Positions 45,096 to 55,924 of a DNA stretch of 64,000 nt are shown here, piece after piece (position 1 is the first letter of the stretch; each line of letters begins with the position of its first letter). Below the pieces are notes generated by a model. It made no database searches, was not told the DNA's origin, and saw only the letters and a list, made by a program, of their open reading frames with translations. This stretch comes from Synaphobranchus kaupii (Eukaryota; Chordata; Actinopteri; Anguilliformes; Synaphobranchidae): positions 25,956,281 to 26,020,280 of the forward strand of contig CM056391.1 in assembly GCA_029718625.1 (NCBI GenBank), given 5' to 3'. A program made the translations under genes and the position numbers.

Positions 45096-45662
45096 TTAAA
45101 GGGATCGTTTGGAATTTTGGACATAATGTCTCAAGTACGACTTACCCACAATGTAGTTGATTGATGGAAACCATTTTCAGCTAATTCCATGCTGTCCCTT
45201 CTTTTGGACACACACACATTGCTAATGCTAGCGCAACTCTATGGAAACCGGTAGCATCCACTACCAAATGCACTTAAACACTCCACAGTGCACCCAAAGC
45301 AAATAAAATACGATGACAGACTATTGGGGTTATTTTGAGTGTTTATACCATAATTCTTGAAGTCAAACTATCATTGAATCCTTTACTTTGTGCTGACCTA
45401 ATATTCTCTGTGGAAGTACGGCGGCGGGGCGAACGTGGCCATTGCAACTTGTTACTCTTCTTTCTTGTTGTAGTCGACCAGTGCCGGCACTACATTTGTA
45501 GGTAACGTAAAGTATCGCTCCCCCGATAGCCTGTCGTCATATTTTATTTGCTTTGGGTGCACTGCGGAGTGTATAAGTGCGTTTGATAGTGGATGCTACC
45601 GGTTGCCATAGAGTTGTGCTAGCATTAGCAACGTGTGTATGTTCAAAGAAGGGACAGCATGG
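45096..45662. mobile_element. TTAA-type MITE, right outer arm lost
   Basis: It begins TTAAAGGGATCGTTTGG. Inverted arms of about 130 bp are found at 45188-45320 (CCATGCTGTCCCTTCTTTTG...) and 45532-45662 (...CAAAGAAGGGACAGCATGG). The outer roughly 90 bp present on the left (45096-45187) has no counterpart on the right, where Gypsy gag sequence starts at once. Non-coding. Confidence 0.8.
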
Positions 45663-46290
45663 AAGGTCGCCTACGACATCACTCTGCTCTCCGGGAAGGC
45701 CTGTGACTGGGGAACGGCGAGCAGGGAGTCGGGAGGTTTACACACTGCCATCTATCTGTCCTTTGCCTCTGAGATGAAGAAGGCCTTCGATCCCCAGTCG
45801 GTCATTCGGCGGCACGACAACTCCTGCGCCTCCGTCAGGAACAGCAATCCGTCTCTGATTTCTCCATTCAGTTTCGGATGCTGGCAGATTCTGCGGGATG
45901 GAACCAGGAGGCATTATATGACACTTTTCGGCATGGGCTGTCTGAGAGCATCCAGGACAAGCTGACTACGTGTTACCTGCCCCAAGTTTTGGATGGGTTA
46001 GTTGACCTTGTCATTCGAGTCAACACTCGTCGACGGTTGGTGAGAGGGGGCCAGCACCGAGTTTTTCCATCTCCAGCTGCTCCTCGCTGATTCAGCCCTC
46101 CAGTTTCTCCTGAACCATCCACCCCACCTGAACCGATGCAACTGGATTGTGCTCGGCTAATGTCCCAAGAATGTCAGTGACGTCTCTCCAGCCATCTATG
46201 CCTGTACTGTGGGGGCCCAGGTCACTTCATCCACAACTGCGCAGTAAAAGCTAACGCTTGTCAGTGAAAGAGTAGGTCCTGTCGGGCACT
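45663..46290 (+). pseudogene. Gypsy element 2 gag fragment
   Basis: Frame-shifted segments read VAYDITLLSGKACDWGTA, SFASEMKKAFDPQSV, a segment with DSAGWNQEALYDTFRHGLSE and LVDLVIRVNTRRRL. These match the order of the capsid region in fish Gypsy gag (LLSGxAxxWGTA; F..M..VFD; WN..AL...F..GL; LI.LAI.ID.R.R). The start is cut by the MITE. A degenerate knuckle (CLYCGGPGHFIHNC, about 46200-46240) follows out of frame. Not functional. Confidence 0.85.
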
Positions 46291-46330
46291 TCCCATACTC
46301 TAACCTCCTCCAAATCCCGGCCAACGCATC

Positions 46331-46640
46331 ATGCTCTTCTCACCTGGAATGGCACCCAGCTACCTGTTCAAGTCCTTATCGATTCTGGAGCGGACACTAA
46401 TTTCATCTGCCCTTCCCTGGTCCGTCAGTTGGACATCCGCACTGACCCCTATGAAGACACCTCTTTGCACTAACACTACCTGGACCCCTCTGGCAGTGAT
46501 CCGAGAAGTGACCAGCCCTGTGTAGATATTAGTCTCCGGCAATCATCAGGATATTTCTTTTTATGTTATGGAATCGCCTTTCATTCCTGTTGTGCTCGGA
46601 TCACTATGGCTCGCCAAGCACAATCCCCAGATTGACTGAA
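46331..46640 (+). pseudogene. Gypsy element 2 aspartic protease
   Basis: In the frame reading TWNGTQLPVQVLIDSGADTN (about 46340-46400) the retropepsin motif DSGAD is intact, followed by FICPSLVRQLDIRTDPYED. A stop then occurs near 46470 and the C-terminal half is frame-shifted ([10 protein letters not shown] at about 46580). The triad is kept, but the domain is broken. Confidence 0.8.
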
Positions 46641-46689
46641 CTCATCACTGGCTGGAGCCCTAAATGCCAACTCACGTGCTTCAGTTCTG

Positions 46690-48115
46690 CTGCCAGTTCC
46701 GTGAGGGCCCAACCACCTTTCAAGGAAGAAATTATCGATCTCACTAAAGTGCCCAGTGAATATCACAACCTCCGGCAGGCGGTCAGCCACTCCCGAGCCT
46801 GCTCTCTGCCTCCTCACCGCTCCTACGACTGCCTCATTAACCTGCTGCCGGGAACTTTGCCCCTTAGTGGCCGCCTGTATTCCCTCTCCGTTCCTGAGAC
46901 AGAAGCCATGGAAAAGTACATCATGGAGATCCTGGCTTCAGGAATCATTTGCCCCTCCTTGTCTCCAGCTGGAGCCGGATTCTTCTTTATGGGCAAAAAG
47001 GAAGGCTCACTACGCCCATGCATTGACTATCGTGGACTGAACGACATTACTGTCAAGAACCACTATCCCTTACCTTCATCTGCCTTCTCCACCCTACAAG
47101 GCTGCAGCTGTTTACCAAGCTTGACCAACGCCTAGCACTTGGTGCAGGTTTCAAGTCCTGTCCAAGAGGGGGATGAGTGGAAGACGGCATTCAACACCCA
47201 GTCCGGACACTATGAGTACCTGGTCATACCATTCAGGCTTACTAATGCCCCCGCTGTGTTCCAGGCGATGGTCAACGACGTGCTTCGGGACATGATCTCC
47301 CAGTTTGTATACGTTTATCTTGACCGCATTCTAGTGTTTTCCCGCACTCCGGAAGTACATGTCCACCACATCCGCCAAGTGATTCAGCGCCTCCTCGAGA
47401 ATCAGTTATACCTCAAGGCAGAGAAGTGTGAGTTCAACCAGTCATCTGTTCAGTTCCTGGGGTTCATCGTGGCTAAGGGGAGACTGGATACTGAGAAGGT
47501 GAAGGCGGTCCAGGAATGGCCGGAGCCTAACAATTGCAAGCAACTTCAATGCTTCCTTGGATTTGCGAACTTTTACAGACGCTTTATTCGCAACTATAGC
47601 TCTGTGGCAGCTCCCCTGACGGCTCTCACGTCCACTAAAACGCCTTTTATCTGGACCAAGAAGGCCAGCTCAGCCTTCCTCAAACTGAAACAATGCTTCT
47701 CCTCTGCACCTGTCTTATCGCTTCCTGAACCCAGCAGACAGTTTGTAGTAGAAATGGATGCCTCTAATACTGGTGTGGGAGCCGTTCTGTCTCAACGTGC
47801 AGAAGATGACAAAATGCACCCCTGCGCTTTCTTCTCCCATCGTCTCTTGGGCACCAAAAGGAATTACAGTATTGAAGACAGAAGATGGTATTAGTATCAG
47901 TGTTAGCGGTGAAGATTGCTTTTGAAGAGTGGCGGCACTGGCTGGAGGGGGCCTCCATCCCGTTTCTCGTTTGGATGGCTCACCACAACTTGGAGTTTCT
48001 TCGTTCCGCCCGAAGACTCTCACCCTCACCAGGCCCGGTGGTCACTATTCTTCTCCCGCTTCCAATTCACGTTGTCTTACCGAACGGGATCTAAAAATGT
48101 CAAACCCGATGCCTT
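46690..48115 (+). pseudogene. Gypsy element 2 reverse transcriptase and RNase H
   Basis: The frame 46563-47135 carries [37 protein letters not shown] and [13 protein letters not shown]. After a stop the 251-residue frame 47139-47894 continues [39 protein letters not shown] and [16 protein letters not shown], then RNase H ([18 protein letters not shown]). The polymerase active site reads [10 protein letters not shown], where family members have YLDD, so one catalytic aspartate is lost to arginine. RNase H continues in another frame ([18 protein letters not shown]); the usual WTDHKN is WMAHHN. Frame breaks near 47110 and 47890. It is the best preserved polymerase in the window but still inactive. 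Confidence 0.92.
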
Positions 48116-48119
48116 GTCC

Positions 48120-49010
48120 CGGGTGCACGAAACGGCCAAAGAGGAGGAGGGTCCCGAGACGGTGCTTCCTCCTGACTGTGTGGTGGCCGCGGCAAGACTT
48201 AACATTGTTGTAGTAGTAGAGGATGCTTTATGCGACGATCCGGGTCTGAGTGACACTCCCGAGGGGCAGCTGTATGTCCCCGAGACGGTGCGCTCCCAAA
48301 TGCTCACCTGGGCTCACGCCTCCCGATTGTCTTGCTATCCCGGTGCCGCTCGTACCCTGGCCCTCCTGTCCCGGCTTGCAACTCCTGTGCCAGTTGAACA
48401 ATCTATGCCCTAGCGGGCTCCTGCAACCACTGGCCATGCCCCATCGCCCCTGGTCCCACATCGCTGTGGATTTCATCACTGGTCTGCCAGCTTCTGATGG
48501 GAACACCGTGGTTCTCATCATTGTCGACCTCTTCTCCTAAGCCGGACACTTTGTGGCACTACCTAAACTCCCCTCCGCTAAGGAGACCGCTGAACTACTG
48601 GCCCAGCAGACCGAGGGCCTCAGTTTGCTAGCAAATTTTGGCACGCCTTCTGTGCTCTTATTGGAGCCACCCCTAGCCTCTCCTCCGGGTTCCATCCAGA
48701 AACCAACGGCCAGACTGAGCGCCTCAATCAGGAGCTGGGGAAGGGCCTGCGATGCCTCGCCGAAAGATCTCCTACTATTTGGTCCAGTTGCCTCATCTGG
48801 ATTGAATATGCCTATAACTCCCTCCCTGTCTCCTCCACAGGAATGTCCCCATGCCTCTGCTGCCTGGGGTACCAGCCACCCTTATTTCTGGAGGAGGAGA
48901 GGGAGGTGGAGACGCCATCAGCGCAGGCCCTTGTATCCCATGCCCGGAGGACCTGGAGGAGGGCCCAGTCCGTGTTGCTTAAACATGTCTCTGGGGTGAA
49001 AGCCCAGGCC
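48120..49010 (+). pseudogene. Gypsy element 2 integrase, internally deleted
   Basis: The upstream part reads [20 protein letters not shown] and [16 protein letters not shown], then jumps to [20 protein letters not shown], so much of the zinc-binding HHCC module is missing. The core first aspartate is in [16 protein letters not shown], followed by a stop where DRFSK is expected. DRGPQFASKFW (about 48610) is intact, but about 16 residues normally before it are deleted. FHPETNGQTERLN (out of the main frame) keeps the third catalytic residue. The C-terminal module, chromodomain and 3' LTR are missing after about 49010. Confidence 0.88.
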
Positions 49011-49049
49011 GTCGTGAATAGTTATAGCCACAATATAAGCTAACCTGTA

Positions 49050-50118
49050 GCTGTGGAAGAAAAACAGCTATGTATTTCTGCTGAATTGTATCTGCAGAAG
49101 GAAAACCTTAGTTATGCAATAGTTATCATGAACTAATCACACTATTTTTCTCTCAAGTTTTGTCGGTAGCAGCAGACTAACTGAATTTTAGAACTGGCAC
49201 GCTTCTGTAGAACTGTACAATTTCTCACTGCCAAAGCCAGTAGCACAATCTTCATCCTTTATTTTTCTCCAAATAGAAGATCCATCTACCTTTGTCATAT
49301 GGAAATCTGCACTTGCAGGCTTTTTTTAATCAATGTGCCAGTGAGTCTATGACTGATTAATTCTGATCTGAAATGAATAAAAATGGGTCACTGCACACCC
49401 ATATTACTTTTCCTGCATCAAGGCCAGGTTACCTGCAAAACGTTGATGTGTACAATGTTCAAATGCTTGGTTAAAATGTTGAGTCTGTCTAGGAATGAGA
49501 TGCTCTCTTTGTTGACCTAATTCTAAAGAACCTATGTGACATTGACATTGCAATTTTCAAGAACAGAATATATAATGCCCACACTATGATTTTAAAGTCG
49601 TTCTGTGAGATGGCTACTTGTTCTACAACCATTCACAATTACCTACTGAATGCATTATTCACAGTAGTAAAGCATGACTCTAAAACTAGATAAAAGTGTG
49701 TACTTCCATGTGACTAGTGCAGTACCACTGGCATATGCAGATCCCCATGCGAATGATGAAATAACTGTAACAGATGACAGGGGGAAATGGATTTCACCGT
49801 CTGCACTAAACACTCTAATCCAATGAACCATGATTCAAGCGATGTTTGTTTTGACTGTGGGTTCTCGTCGCACTTGTGTCACGTGACAGACGGATATATC
49901 GGCTGCTTTAACTGAGGTTAGGCCCTATGGGTGGTGGCCTGTGTTCACCTCTTTTATGACTAATCCATTCCCTGTTTGTCCTTCTCAAATGAGAAGAGCC
50001 CTTCAAAGCATCAGAGAGAGATATATTTAGTTTCTTAGCTGCCATTTGGCCACAAGAGCAAGGAACATATCTTTCACAAAATTGAACATCAGGACAGAAA
50101 CAACTAAGATAATCATAA
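49050..50118. other. Non-coding stretch, no gene recognised
   Basis: Mixed unique sequence without repeat ends. No credible coding. Confidence 0.4.
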
Positions 50119-50659
50119 TACACTGCCTGGCCAAAAGAAAAGTCGCCGTTGCACCCGTCATGCATAGTGCCCACTGTACAAGCCTGTGGAGGCAGTGTTA
50201 TGATCTGGGGTTGCAATTGTCAGGTCTAGGCTCAGCAACATTATGCAGCAATAAAATGACATCAGCTGAGTACCTGAAAGTACTGAATGACCAGGTTATC
50301 CCATCAATGGGCATATTTCAGGACGACAATGCCAAGATTCATCGGGCTCAAATTGTGAGAGTGGTTCAGGGAGCATGAGGAATCATTTTCACACATGAAT
50401 TGGCCACCAGAGTCCTGACCTTAACCCCATTGAAAGTCTTTGGGATGTGCTGGAGAAGACTTTACGGAGTGGTTCAACTCTCCCGTCGTCAATACAAGAT
50501 CTCGCCCAAAAATGAATGTAACTCTGGACGGAAATAAATGTTCTGACGTTGCATAAGGTTGTCGAAACAATGCCACGACGAATGCGCACCGTAATCAAAG
50601 CTAAAGGCAGTCCAACTAAATATTATAGTGTGCGACTTTTTTTTTGGCCAGGCAGTGTA
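50119..50659 (+). mobile_element. Tc1-like deletion derivative, copy B2
   Basis: Bounded by TACACTGCCTGGCCAAAA and its inverse, with TA target bases, 541 bp. Same family as 13602-14488 in opposite orientation. It retains the catalytic half of the transposase, the reverse of what family A kept. Confidence 0.92.
50150..50510 (+). pseudogene. Tc1-like transposase, C-terminal catalytic remnant
   Basis: Plus-strand frames read GGSVMIWG, then [26 protein letters not shown], and after a frameshift near 50370 [13 protein letters not shown] and PDLNPIESLWDVLEKTLRS. The aspartate of DDNAKIHRA and the glutamate of NPIESLWDVLE are the second and third residues of the Tc1 DDE triad. The whole N-terminal DNA-binding domain and first aspartate are deleted. 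A frameshift plus a stop within PES.PDL break the rest. Confidence 0.85.
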
Positions 50660-50967
50660 TAATCTGTAGTTATGAGGGCTTGGACAGAAAGCTTCTAAAA
50701 TGCATACACCAAATAAGCAAAAAAAAATTTTTTGTAGGCGCCCTACAAACTGACTGGTTCACACCACAACATTAAATTGATTTGTTTAGACCTTTGTTTA
50801 GATCTTTACCCCTCATATTATGTTGAAATTTTATGACACCTTTTATGTTTTGGGTCATATTGACCCCAAAAGTTTAAACTGACACAAAACTACTGTAATA
50901 GAAAACTTTTGAAACTGTGTCACTTTTAGTGCATCTCGCAATTGACTAGCCTTTAATGCCTAAATTA
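50660..50967. other. Non-coding stretch
   Basis: No gene or repeat recognised; contains a short near-palindrome TTTGTAGGCGCCCTACAAAC (about 50731-50750). Confidence 0.5.
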
Positions 50968-51196
50968 CATTACATTACAGGCATTTAGCAGACGCTCTTA
51001 TCCAGAGCGACTTACACAACTTTTTTTTAGCATTTTTTTTTTTTACATATTATCCATTTATACAACTGGATATATATTGAAGCGATTCAGGTTAAGTACC
51101 TTGCTCAAGGGTACAACGGCAGTGTCCTACCTGGGAATCGAACCTGCTACCTTTCGGTTACAAGGCCAGTTCCTTAACCATTATACTACACTGCCG
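50968..51196 (-). repeat. tRNA-derived SINE
   Basis: Read on the minus strand it starts GGCGGCAGTGTAGTATAATGG and has an A-box-like TATAATGGTTAAGG and a B-box GGTTCGATTCCC at the spacing of an RNA polymerase III promoter. It ends with the widespread fish motif containing GTCGCTCTGGATAAGAGCG. The inserted T-rich tracts near 51020-51045 are in the body. Not a functional tRNA. Confidence 0.85.
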
Positions 51197-51569
51197 CCTG
51201 TAAATAAGGATCTGTGATGAAACATCTAATTTTAGAGGCTGAGGTAAGTAAAAGTTTGTGAAGTTTAAAACTTATATGGAAAGGTGCCACCAGATTTACC
51301 CACAAAAAATCTGAGATAAAAACTATGGTTTTATATTTTCTTACATTAGATGCAGCTACCCCACAAATGACCCCACACAACACCTTTGTATACAACGTTG
51401 GCACAGGACTTCTGAAAGTATAGCATTATGTTTATTGTGTGTTAACTATTTAATCCCAACAAATTAGGAACAATCATATAGTGTCAAGATGAAAAAATAA
51501 GGTTAACTGGGTTTTCAGAGACGTCAAAAATTGTTTGGGTAAAATTGACCTGGAACACAATATGAGGGT

Positions 51570-51630
51570 TAAGCACACACGCACACACACACATGCACAC
51601 CTACCCACACACACACACACACACACACAA
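51570..51630 (+). repeat. (CA)n microsatellite
   Basis: Interrupted CA/AC repeats from about 51574 to 51629. Confidence 0.95.
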
Positions 51631-51738
51631 TTTAAAAACACATTTTACGTGAATAGCTTTGCCATAAGAAGGTTTACTGCCAACCACAAATATTGAGGTT
51701 GATCAAAGCTGTGGAATAAAGATAAATCCTAGTGTCAC

Positions 51739-52083
51739 TTAAAGGGAAATTTCACCTTCGTGTGACAGAAGTAATTTTGTGAAGCCTACCCCATTATATT
51801 TGCATAGCCTGAATACTAGCAACGTCAGCTGTCCCTGCATCCCCAGTAGTCCCGGTTGTCAGGCTCACCATTCACTCCCATTCATTTTCGGGACCTCACC
51901 AAAATTAATCGTTTTAAAGCACACACTAACTACAGCAGATAATACATGGATAAAAGAGAACATGACGGTGTTAGTAACGGTCAGCAGGGACAGCTGACGT
52001 TGCTAGTATTCACGCTATGCAAATATAATGGGGTAGGCTCCACAAAATGACTTCTGTCACACGATGGTGAAATATCCCTTTAA
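51739..52083. mobile_element. Palindromic TTAA MITE, 345 bp
   Basis: TTAAAGGGAAATTTCACC at the left and GGTGAAATATCCCTTTAA at the right, with inverted arms of about 100 bp reaching GTCAGCTGTCCCTGC / GCAGGGACAGCTGAC. TTAA on both sides. The short ORF 51779-51997 is an accident of the arm. Terminus shared with 20940-22127. Confidence 0.92.
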
Positions 52084-52089
52084 TGCTGA

Positions 52090-52720
52090 CACCTGCCCGG
52101 GCCTCAACATTTATTAGCTGCTACAAAATGAAAGACTCAAATGGAAACCTATGTTGAAAGGCAACATTTTACAAATAGTTCTGACTTCAACTTCATTTGA
52201 GTTTCTTTTGGAACTCTTTTTCTTTTCTAGCCACATTTAAATTTGCATTTCTGAAGCAATGGGACAGCCATGCCCGTAAACCACTGGGTCAACATCTTAC
52301 CATTGTGGGGGTTTGATTCACTCATAGCAGGATAGGGAAGAGTCAGAATCATATGTGCGTGTGAACCACAACATTTTGTTCCTTCCTTTCTATGTTCAGA
52401 TTAAAAGCCAGATCTTTAATGCACTATACTTAGATTTTGCATTAAAGTAGGCCATGTTCATGAAGTCTATCTCAGTGTTGCTAATATAACTAATTACTTC
52501 CTTCTTCCAGTGTTATTATTCCTCTAATTACCACTATATTTTTAGCGGATGAAATGTTGCAACTGTGCTATTTTACAGGAGATCTGAGAGCCTTCCTTAG
52601 CTAGCCTCTGCTCCAAGGGGTTACAAATGCTTCAGGTTGAATTCAGTATAGCCTAATGGTGTGGGATACATTTTACTGGCATGGATTGGGTGCATATGTG
52701 TACATTGTGAAGGTCAGGTC
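52090..52720. other. Non-coding stretch, no gene recognised
   Basis: Unique AT-rich sequence; CTAATATAACTAATTACTTC and CCTCTAATTACCACT occur near 52480-52540. No repeat family. Confidence 0.4.
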
Positions 52721-52726
52721 AATTGT

Positions 52727-52973
52727 CCTTCATTACTTAACAAGTATCAGTCTGCATTACCTTACTGAGTCTGCATCTCAGTCTGTTACCTTACTGAGTC
52801 TGTGTATCAGTCTGCATTACCTTACTGAGTGTGCATCTCAGTCTGTGTTACCTTACTGAGTCTGTGTATCAGTCTGCATTACCTCACTGAGTCTGCATCT
52901 CAGTCTGTGTTACCTTACTGAGTCTGTGTATCAGTCTGCATTGCCTTACTGAGTCTGCATCTCAGTCTGTATT
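52727..52973 (+). repeat. Minisatellite, left part (GAGTCTGCATCTCAGTCTG unit)
   Basis: Units of about 30-35 bp alternating CTGAGTCTGCATCTCAGTCT and CTGAGTCTGTGTATCAGTCT with GCATTACCTTA or GTGTTACCTTA. A higher-order pair of alternating units is visible. Broken at 52973 by an LTR insertion. Confidence 0.9.
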
Positions 52974-53978
52974 TGTCATGGTTTTCTGCCTGTTCAGCTG
53001 TTTTCTGGCGTTGCCTCTTGGGGCCATGAGAGGGCGCTCCCGGCTTTAGTTCTTGTTCTCGGGACTAATTAATTATTTCCTTCAGGTGCGCTCTGCACTA
53101 CATAAGCTCTGTTCACTCGTTGTTCGGGGCTTTTGTGTCATTCTTGCCACTCTAAGCCAGGGCGGTATAGGAATTTCAGGCGACCACTTGTACTTTTGAG
53201 CTTCAAAAGAACACACGGGACTCGCCTGTAGAGTATTTAGTTCTTAGGTTTCTGTTCTCTTTACTCCTTATTTCCTACCTTGGTTTTCTTTTTCCTCTCT
53301 TGATTCTAGACAGTAACCTCGGTTTCGCCTCGTTTCCGTTTGCTTTTTATTTTTAGCTCTTTGACTGTTATTGAGCTAGAGGCAATTCTGTTCTTTTCTT
53401 TTCTCTGCTCGAGTCTACGAGCTTCGCCCTGTTTTTTGGGGTTGTTTTTGGTTTGGCTTATGCCGGGATTCTATTCCCTTATTTGTTTATTTTCTCTGCT
53501 CGTGAGGGCACTGCCCTTTTAGTGGATGCTTGCTCCGCCCCGCCTTGATTGCGGAGCTTCTGTCAGCATCCACACCTGTGCTTGGTTACCTGGGAGTTAT
53601 ATAAGCCTCCCGTTTCCTTCGGTCGGGGCTTCGATATTGATTGTTTGTTTCTTATTGTCTGGCGTTATTTTCACTGTTTTTGTGTGAGGTATTATTTTGC
53701 CCTTTTAATGTTTAGTCGTATGATTAGGTCTAGGGTTTTAAGGAGACCGTTTTGCTCCGTTGTGCTTTGTTGGAGTTTTGCGGGACTTGCCTTTGTGCTT
53801 TGAGCTTTTAGGTTGAATTCCTTTTTTGTGTGCTTGTTTCAGTCTCCGCCTTCTGGTCTTGCCTAGATCTTTGCCCTTTTCTGTCTCTTTCTCCTCTCTC
53901 TGTCTGCTGTCTTCCCTGAAAGCTAGAGGAGTCTTTGCTTGTGTGTATTTGTATGGTAGTTTCTTACTAAGAGACCGG

Positions 53979-55879
53979 GGGCCCTATCTTACACCCGGCA
54001 CAAAGCGGCGCTAACCCAAACGCAAGTGTCTTTGCTATCTTACACCCGGCGCTAGGTCCATAATAACACCTAGTGCTCACGTCCTTGTATTCTTGCGCCA
54101 TCACAAGTGAACTGGGCGTGTTGGTCTTAAGATGAGGAGTGGCCAGGATTCTTTTTGGCGTATTGCTATCTTGAGCCAACAAAAAGCGCTTGCGCTAGAA
54201 CCACCACAAACCTGGTCTAAAGTCATATCGCAGTTGTTTACATGTTATTTTAACGGCGTATATAAGTGCGTCTACGTAGGCGTGTGCACAACGCGCATAC
54301 CCTCCTGTCTGTTACACACAGGGGCGTGCACAAGCATGACTAAAATATCTATCACAATGTGAAATATTATTATTGTGTAGGCTATATCAAAAATGCATAA
54401 TAATAAAAGGTTCCAAAGGTCCACATACCTTTCCCTCAGCGAAGGGAAGCGATGCCACATTAAATTGCTCTCAGCCCACTCCATCAACATCCAGGCGATG
54501 TGCGATGGTAGTACGGGACAATGGCTATCCATTAAAAAGGAGCTGATAACACCTATATCAAGCCTAATGCGCGAATTGTCATTTGCACCTAATGCGTGAA
54601 TTGTCATTCAATGGAAAACTCGCGTAGGCTATTTTTATTATTTGCGTTCTGAAAATGCGCTTCAGATGTCATTATAATACAGCTGTTTATCTAGGAATAC
54701 AGCCTGTAAGTAGGCTAAATAGAATGGTTTGTGACTGAAAAAAGTTCAAAACCTTGTCCAGTGAATATTGCTTTTATTGTTTTTCAAATAGCCTAGGCTA
54801 CAGCGGACTCGCTGTGCATAATGTTTTTTCGAAAAAAACGGAGATAAATGTCATCATTTTAACTGAATTGTAGGCTAACCTTAGCTATACTTCGTCCTTC
54901 ATATTTTTTAAATTACAGTGACAAGGTTTCCATACCCTCAGCTTATTAAAACCCCACTGATTTCACCTGTTATTCCATAACTGAACAAAAGATTTTAAAG
55001 AGAACTAAGCGTCTAATTAGAAACGAAATTTGCAGCACGTTACACAATTAATTTACAATTAATTTAAATTCCATTATCTGCATGTTCGCTTTACAAGAGC
55101 AGGTCTGTTTCCCCTGCTGTACATCACACTTTTCACGGTCTTCCTGGGAAAGTGAATCGTTTTAAAGTATTACGCTACCAGTAAAACAGGTTGGTCACAT
55201 TTCCATAAGCAGGACATTATAAAACAAGGGAAAATATGCTGAACCTATGGGTTGTCAACCTGACAGATTTGTTGTATTTAGTGTCATCATTCAGGCAAAA
55301 TAACGTTAGTTATGTTATTAATCAAAATTAGAATGCAGGTAGCCTAATGAACTTCGGATGAAGCTTGAACATGGGTTCATTGCATAATCAAACAAAATTT
55401 GTTAAACAAGCAGGCTAATTTGGCGTTTTCTAAGGTGAGAAGGAAGCAATTGGACGCTTATTCTCAGCTGTTGCAGGTGCTTTTAACGAAATTTAACAGC
55501 ATATATTTTGTAAACAGCACTGTCAGGAATTACCGGGAACTCATAATACTACTACTGCTACTGATCCATATAGCCTATTCCTTGATCACACTAAACACGC
55601 ACGAGCATGTCTGTTTCGCCATAATAAGCAATCCGCCAAGGTGGAAAAGCAGGCTTTTAAAGGGAATGGGATATGACATTTTGATTGGTTTATTGCATGT
55701 CACGCCCAAGACACACCTATAATTAATGAAGAGACTAGGTTCAGCCCAGTTGCACCTTGCGCCGTGCTTAGCGCCCAAAAAACACGCCGTTAAAATAGCA
55801 CAAGTGGACTTGGACACGCCCTAAATGGACTTAGCGCCATGCGCTTAGACTAAGCGCCAAGATCGCCAAGATAGGGCCC
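53979..55879 (+). mobile_element. GGGCCC-end DNA element, copy 4 (full length)
   Basis: Starts GGGCCCTATCTTACACCCGG and ends GCGCCAAGATCGCCAAGATAGGGCCC. 1.9 kb, the same size as copy 1 but in opposite orientation. Flanks CGG/AGG do not give a clean duplication. Only short frames; one (54132-54362) recurs in the other copies because it lies in shared sequence, not because a protein is conserved. Confidence 0.9.
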
Positions 55880-55924
55880 AGGGCGTTTTATCATACTGAC
55901 TTTAGGGCTTTATTTATTCTTAGA

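Noticed and set aside
53340..54014. Several hydrophobic frames resembling membrane proteins
   Set aside because: They are T-rich LTR sequence read in frame; no start context, and related LTRs have stops at other positions.
54132..54362. Frame MRSGQDSFWRIAILSQQKAL repeated in several places (6601, 12960, 35860, 54132, 59959)
   Set aside because: It recurs only because it lies in the shared GGGCCC-end element. It is in no known family, carries stops at different points in copies, and I see no sign of coding constraint by eye.
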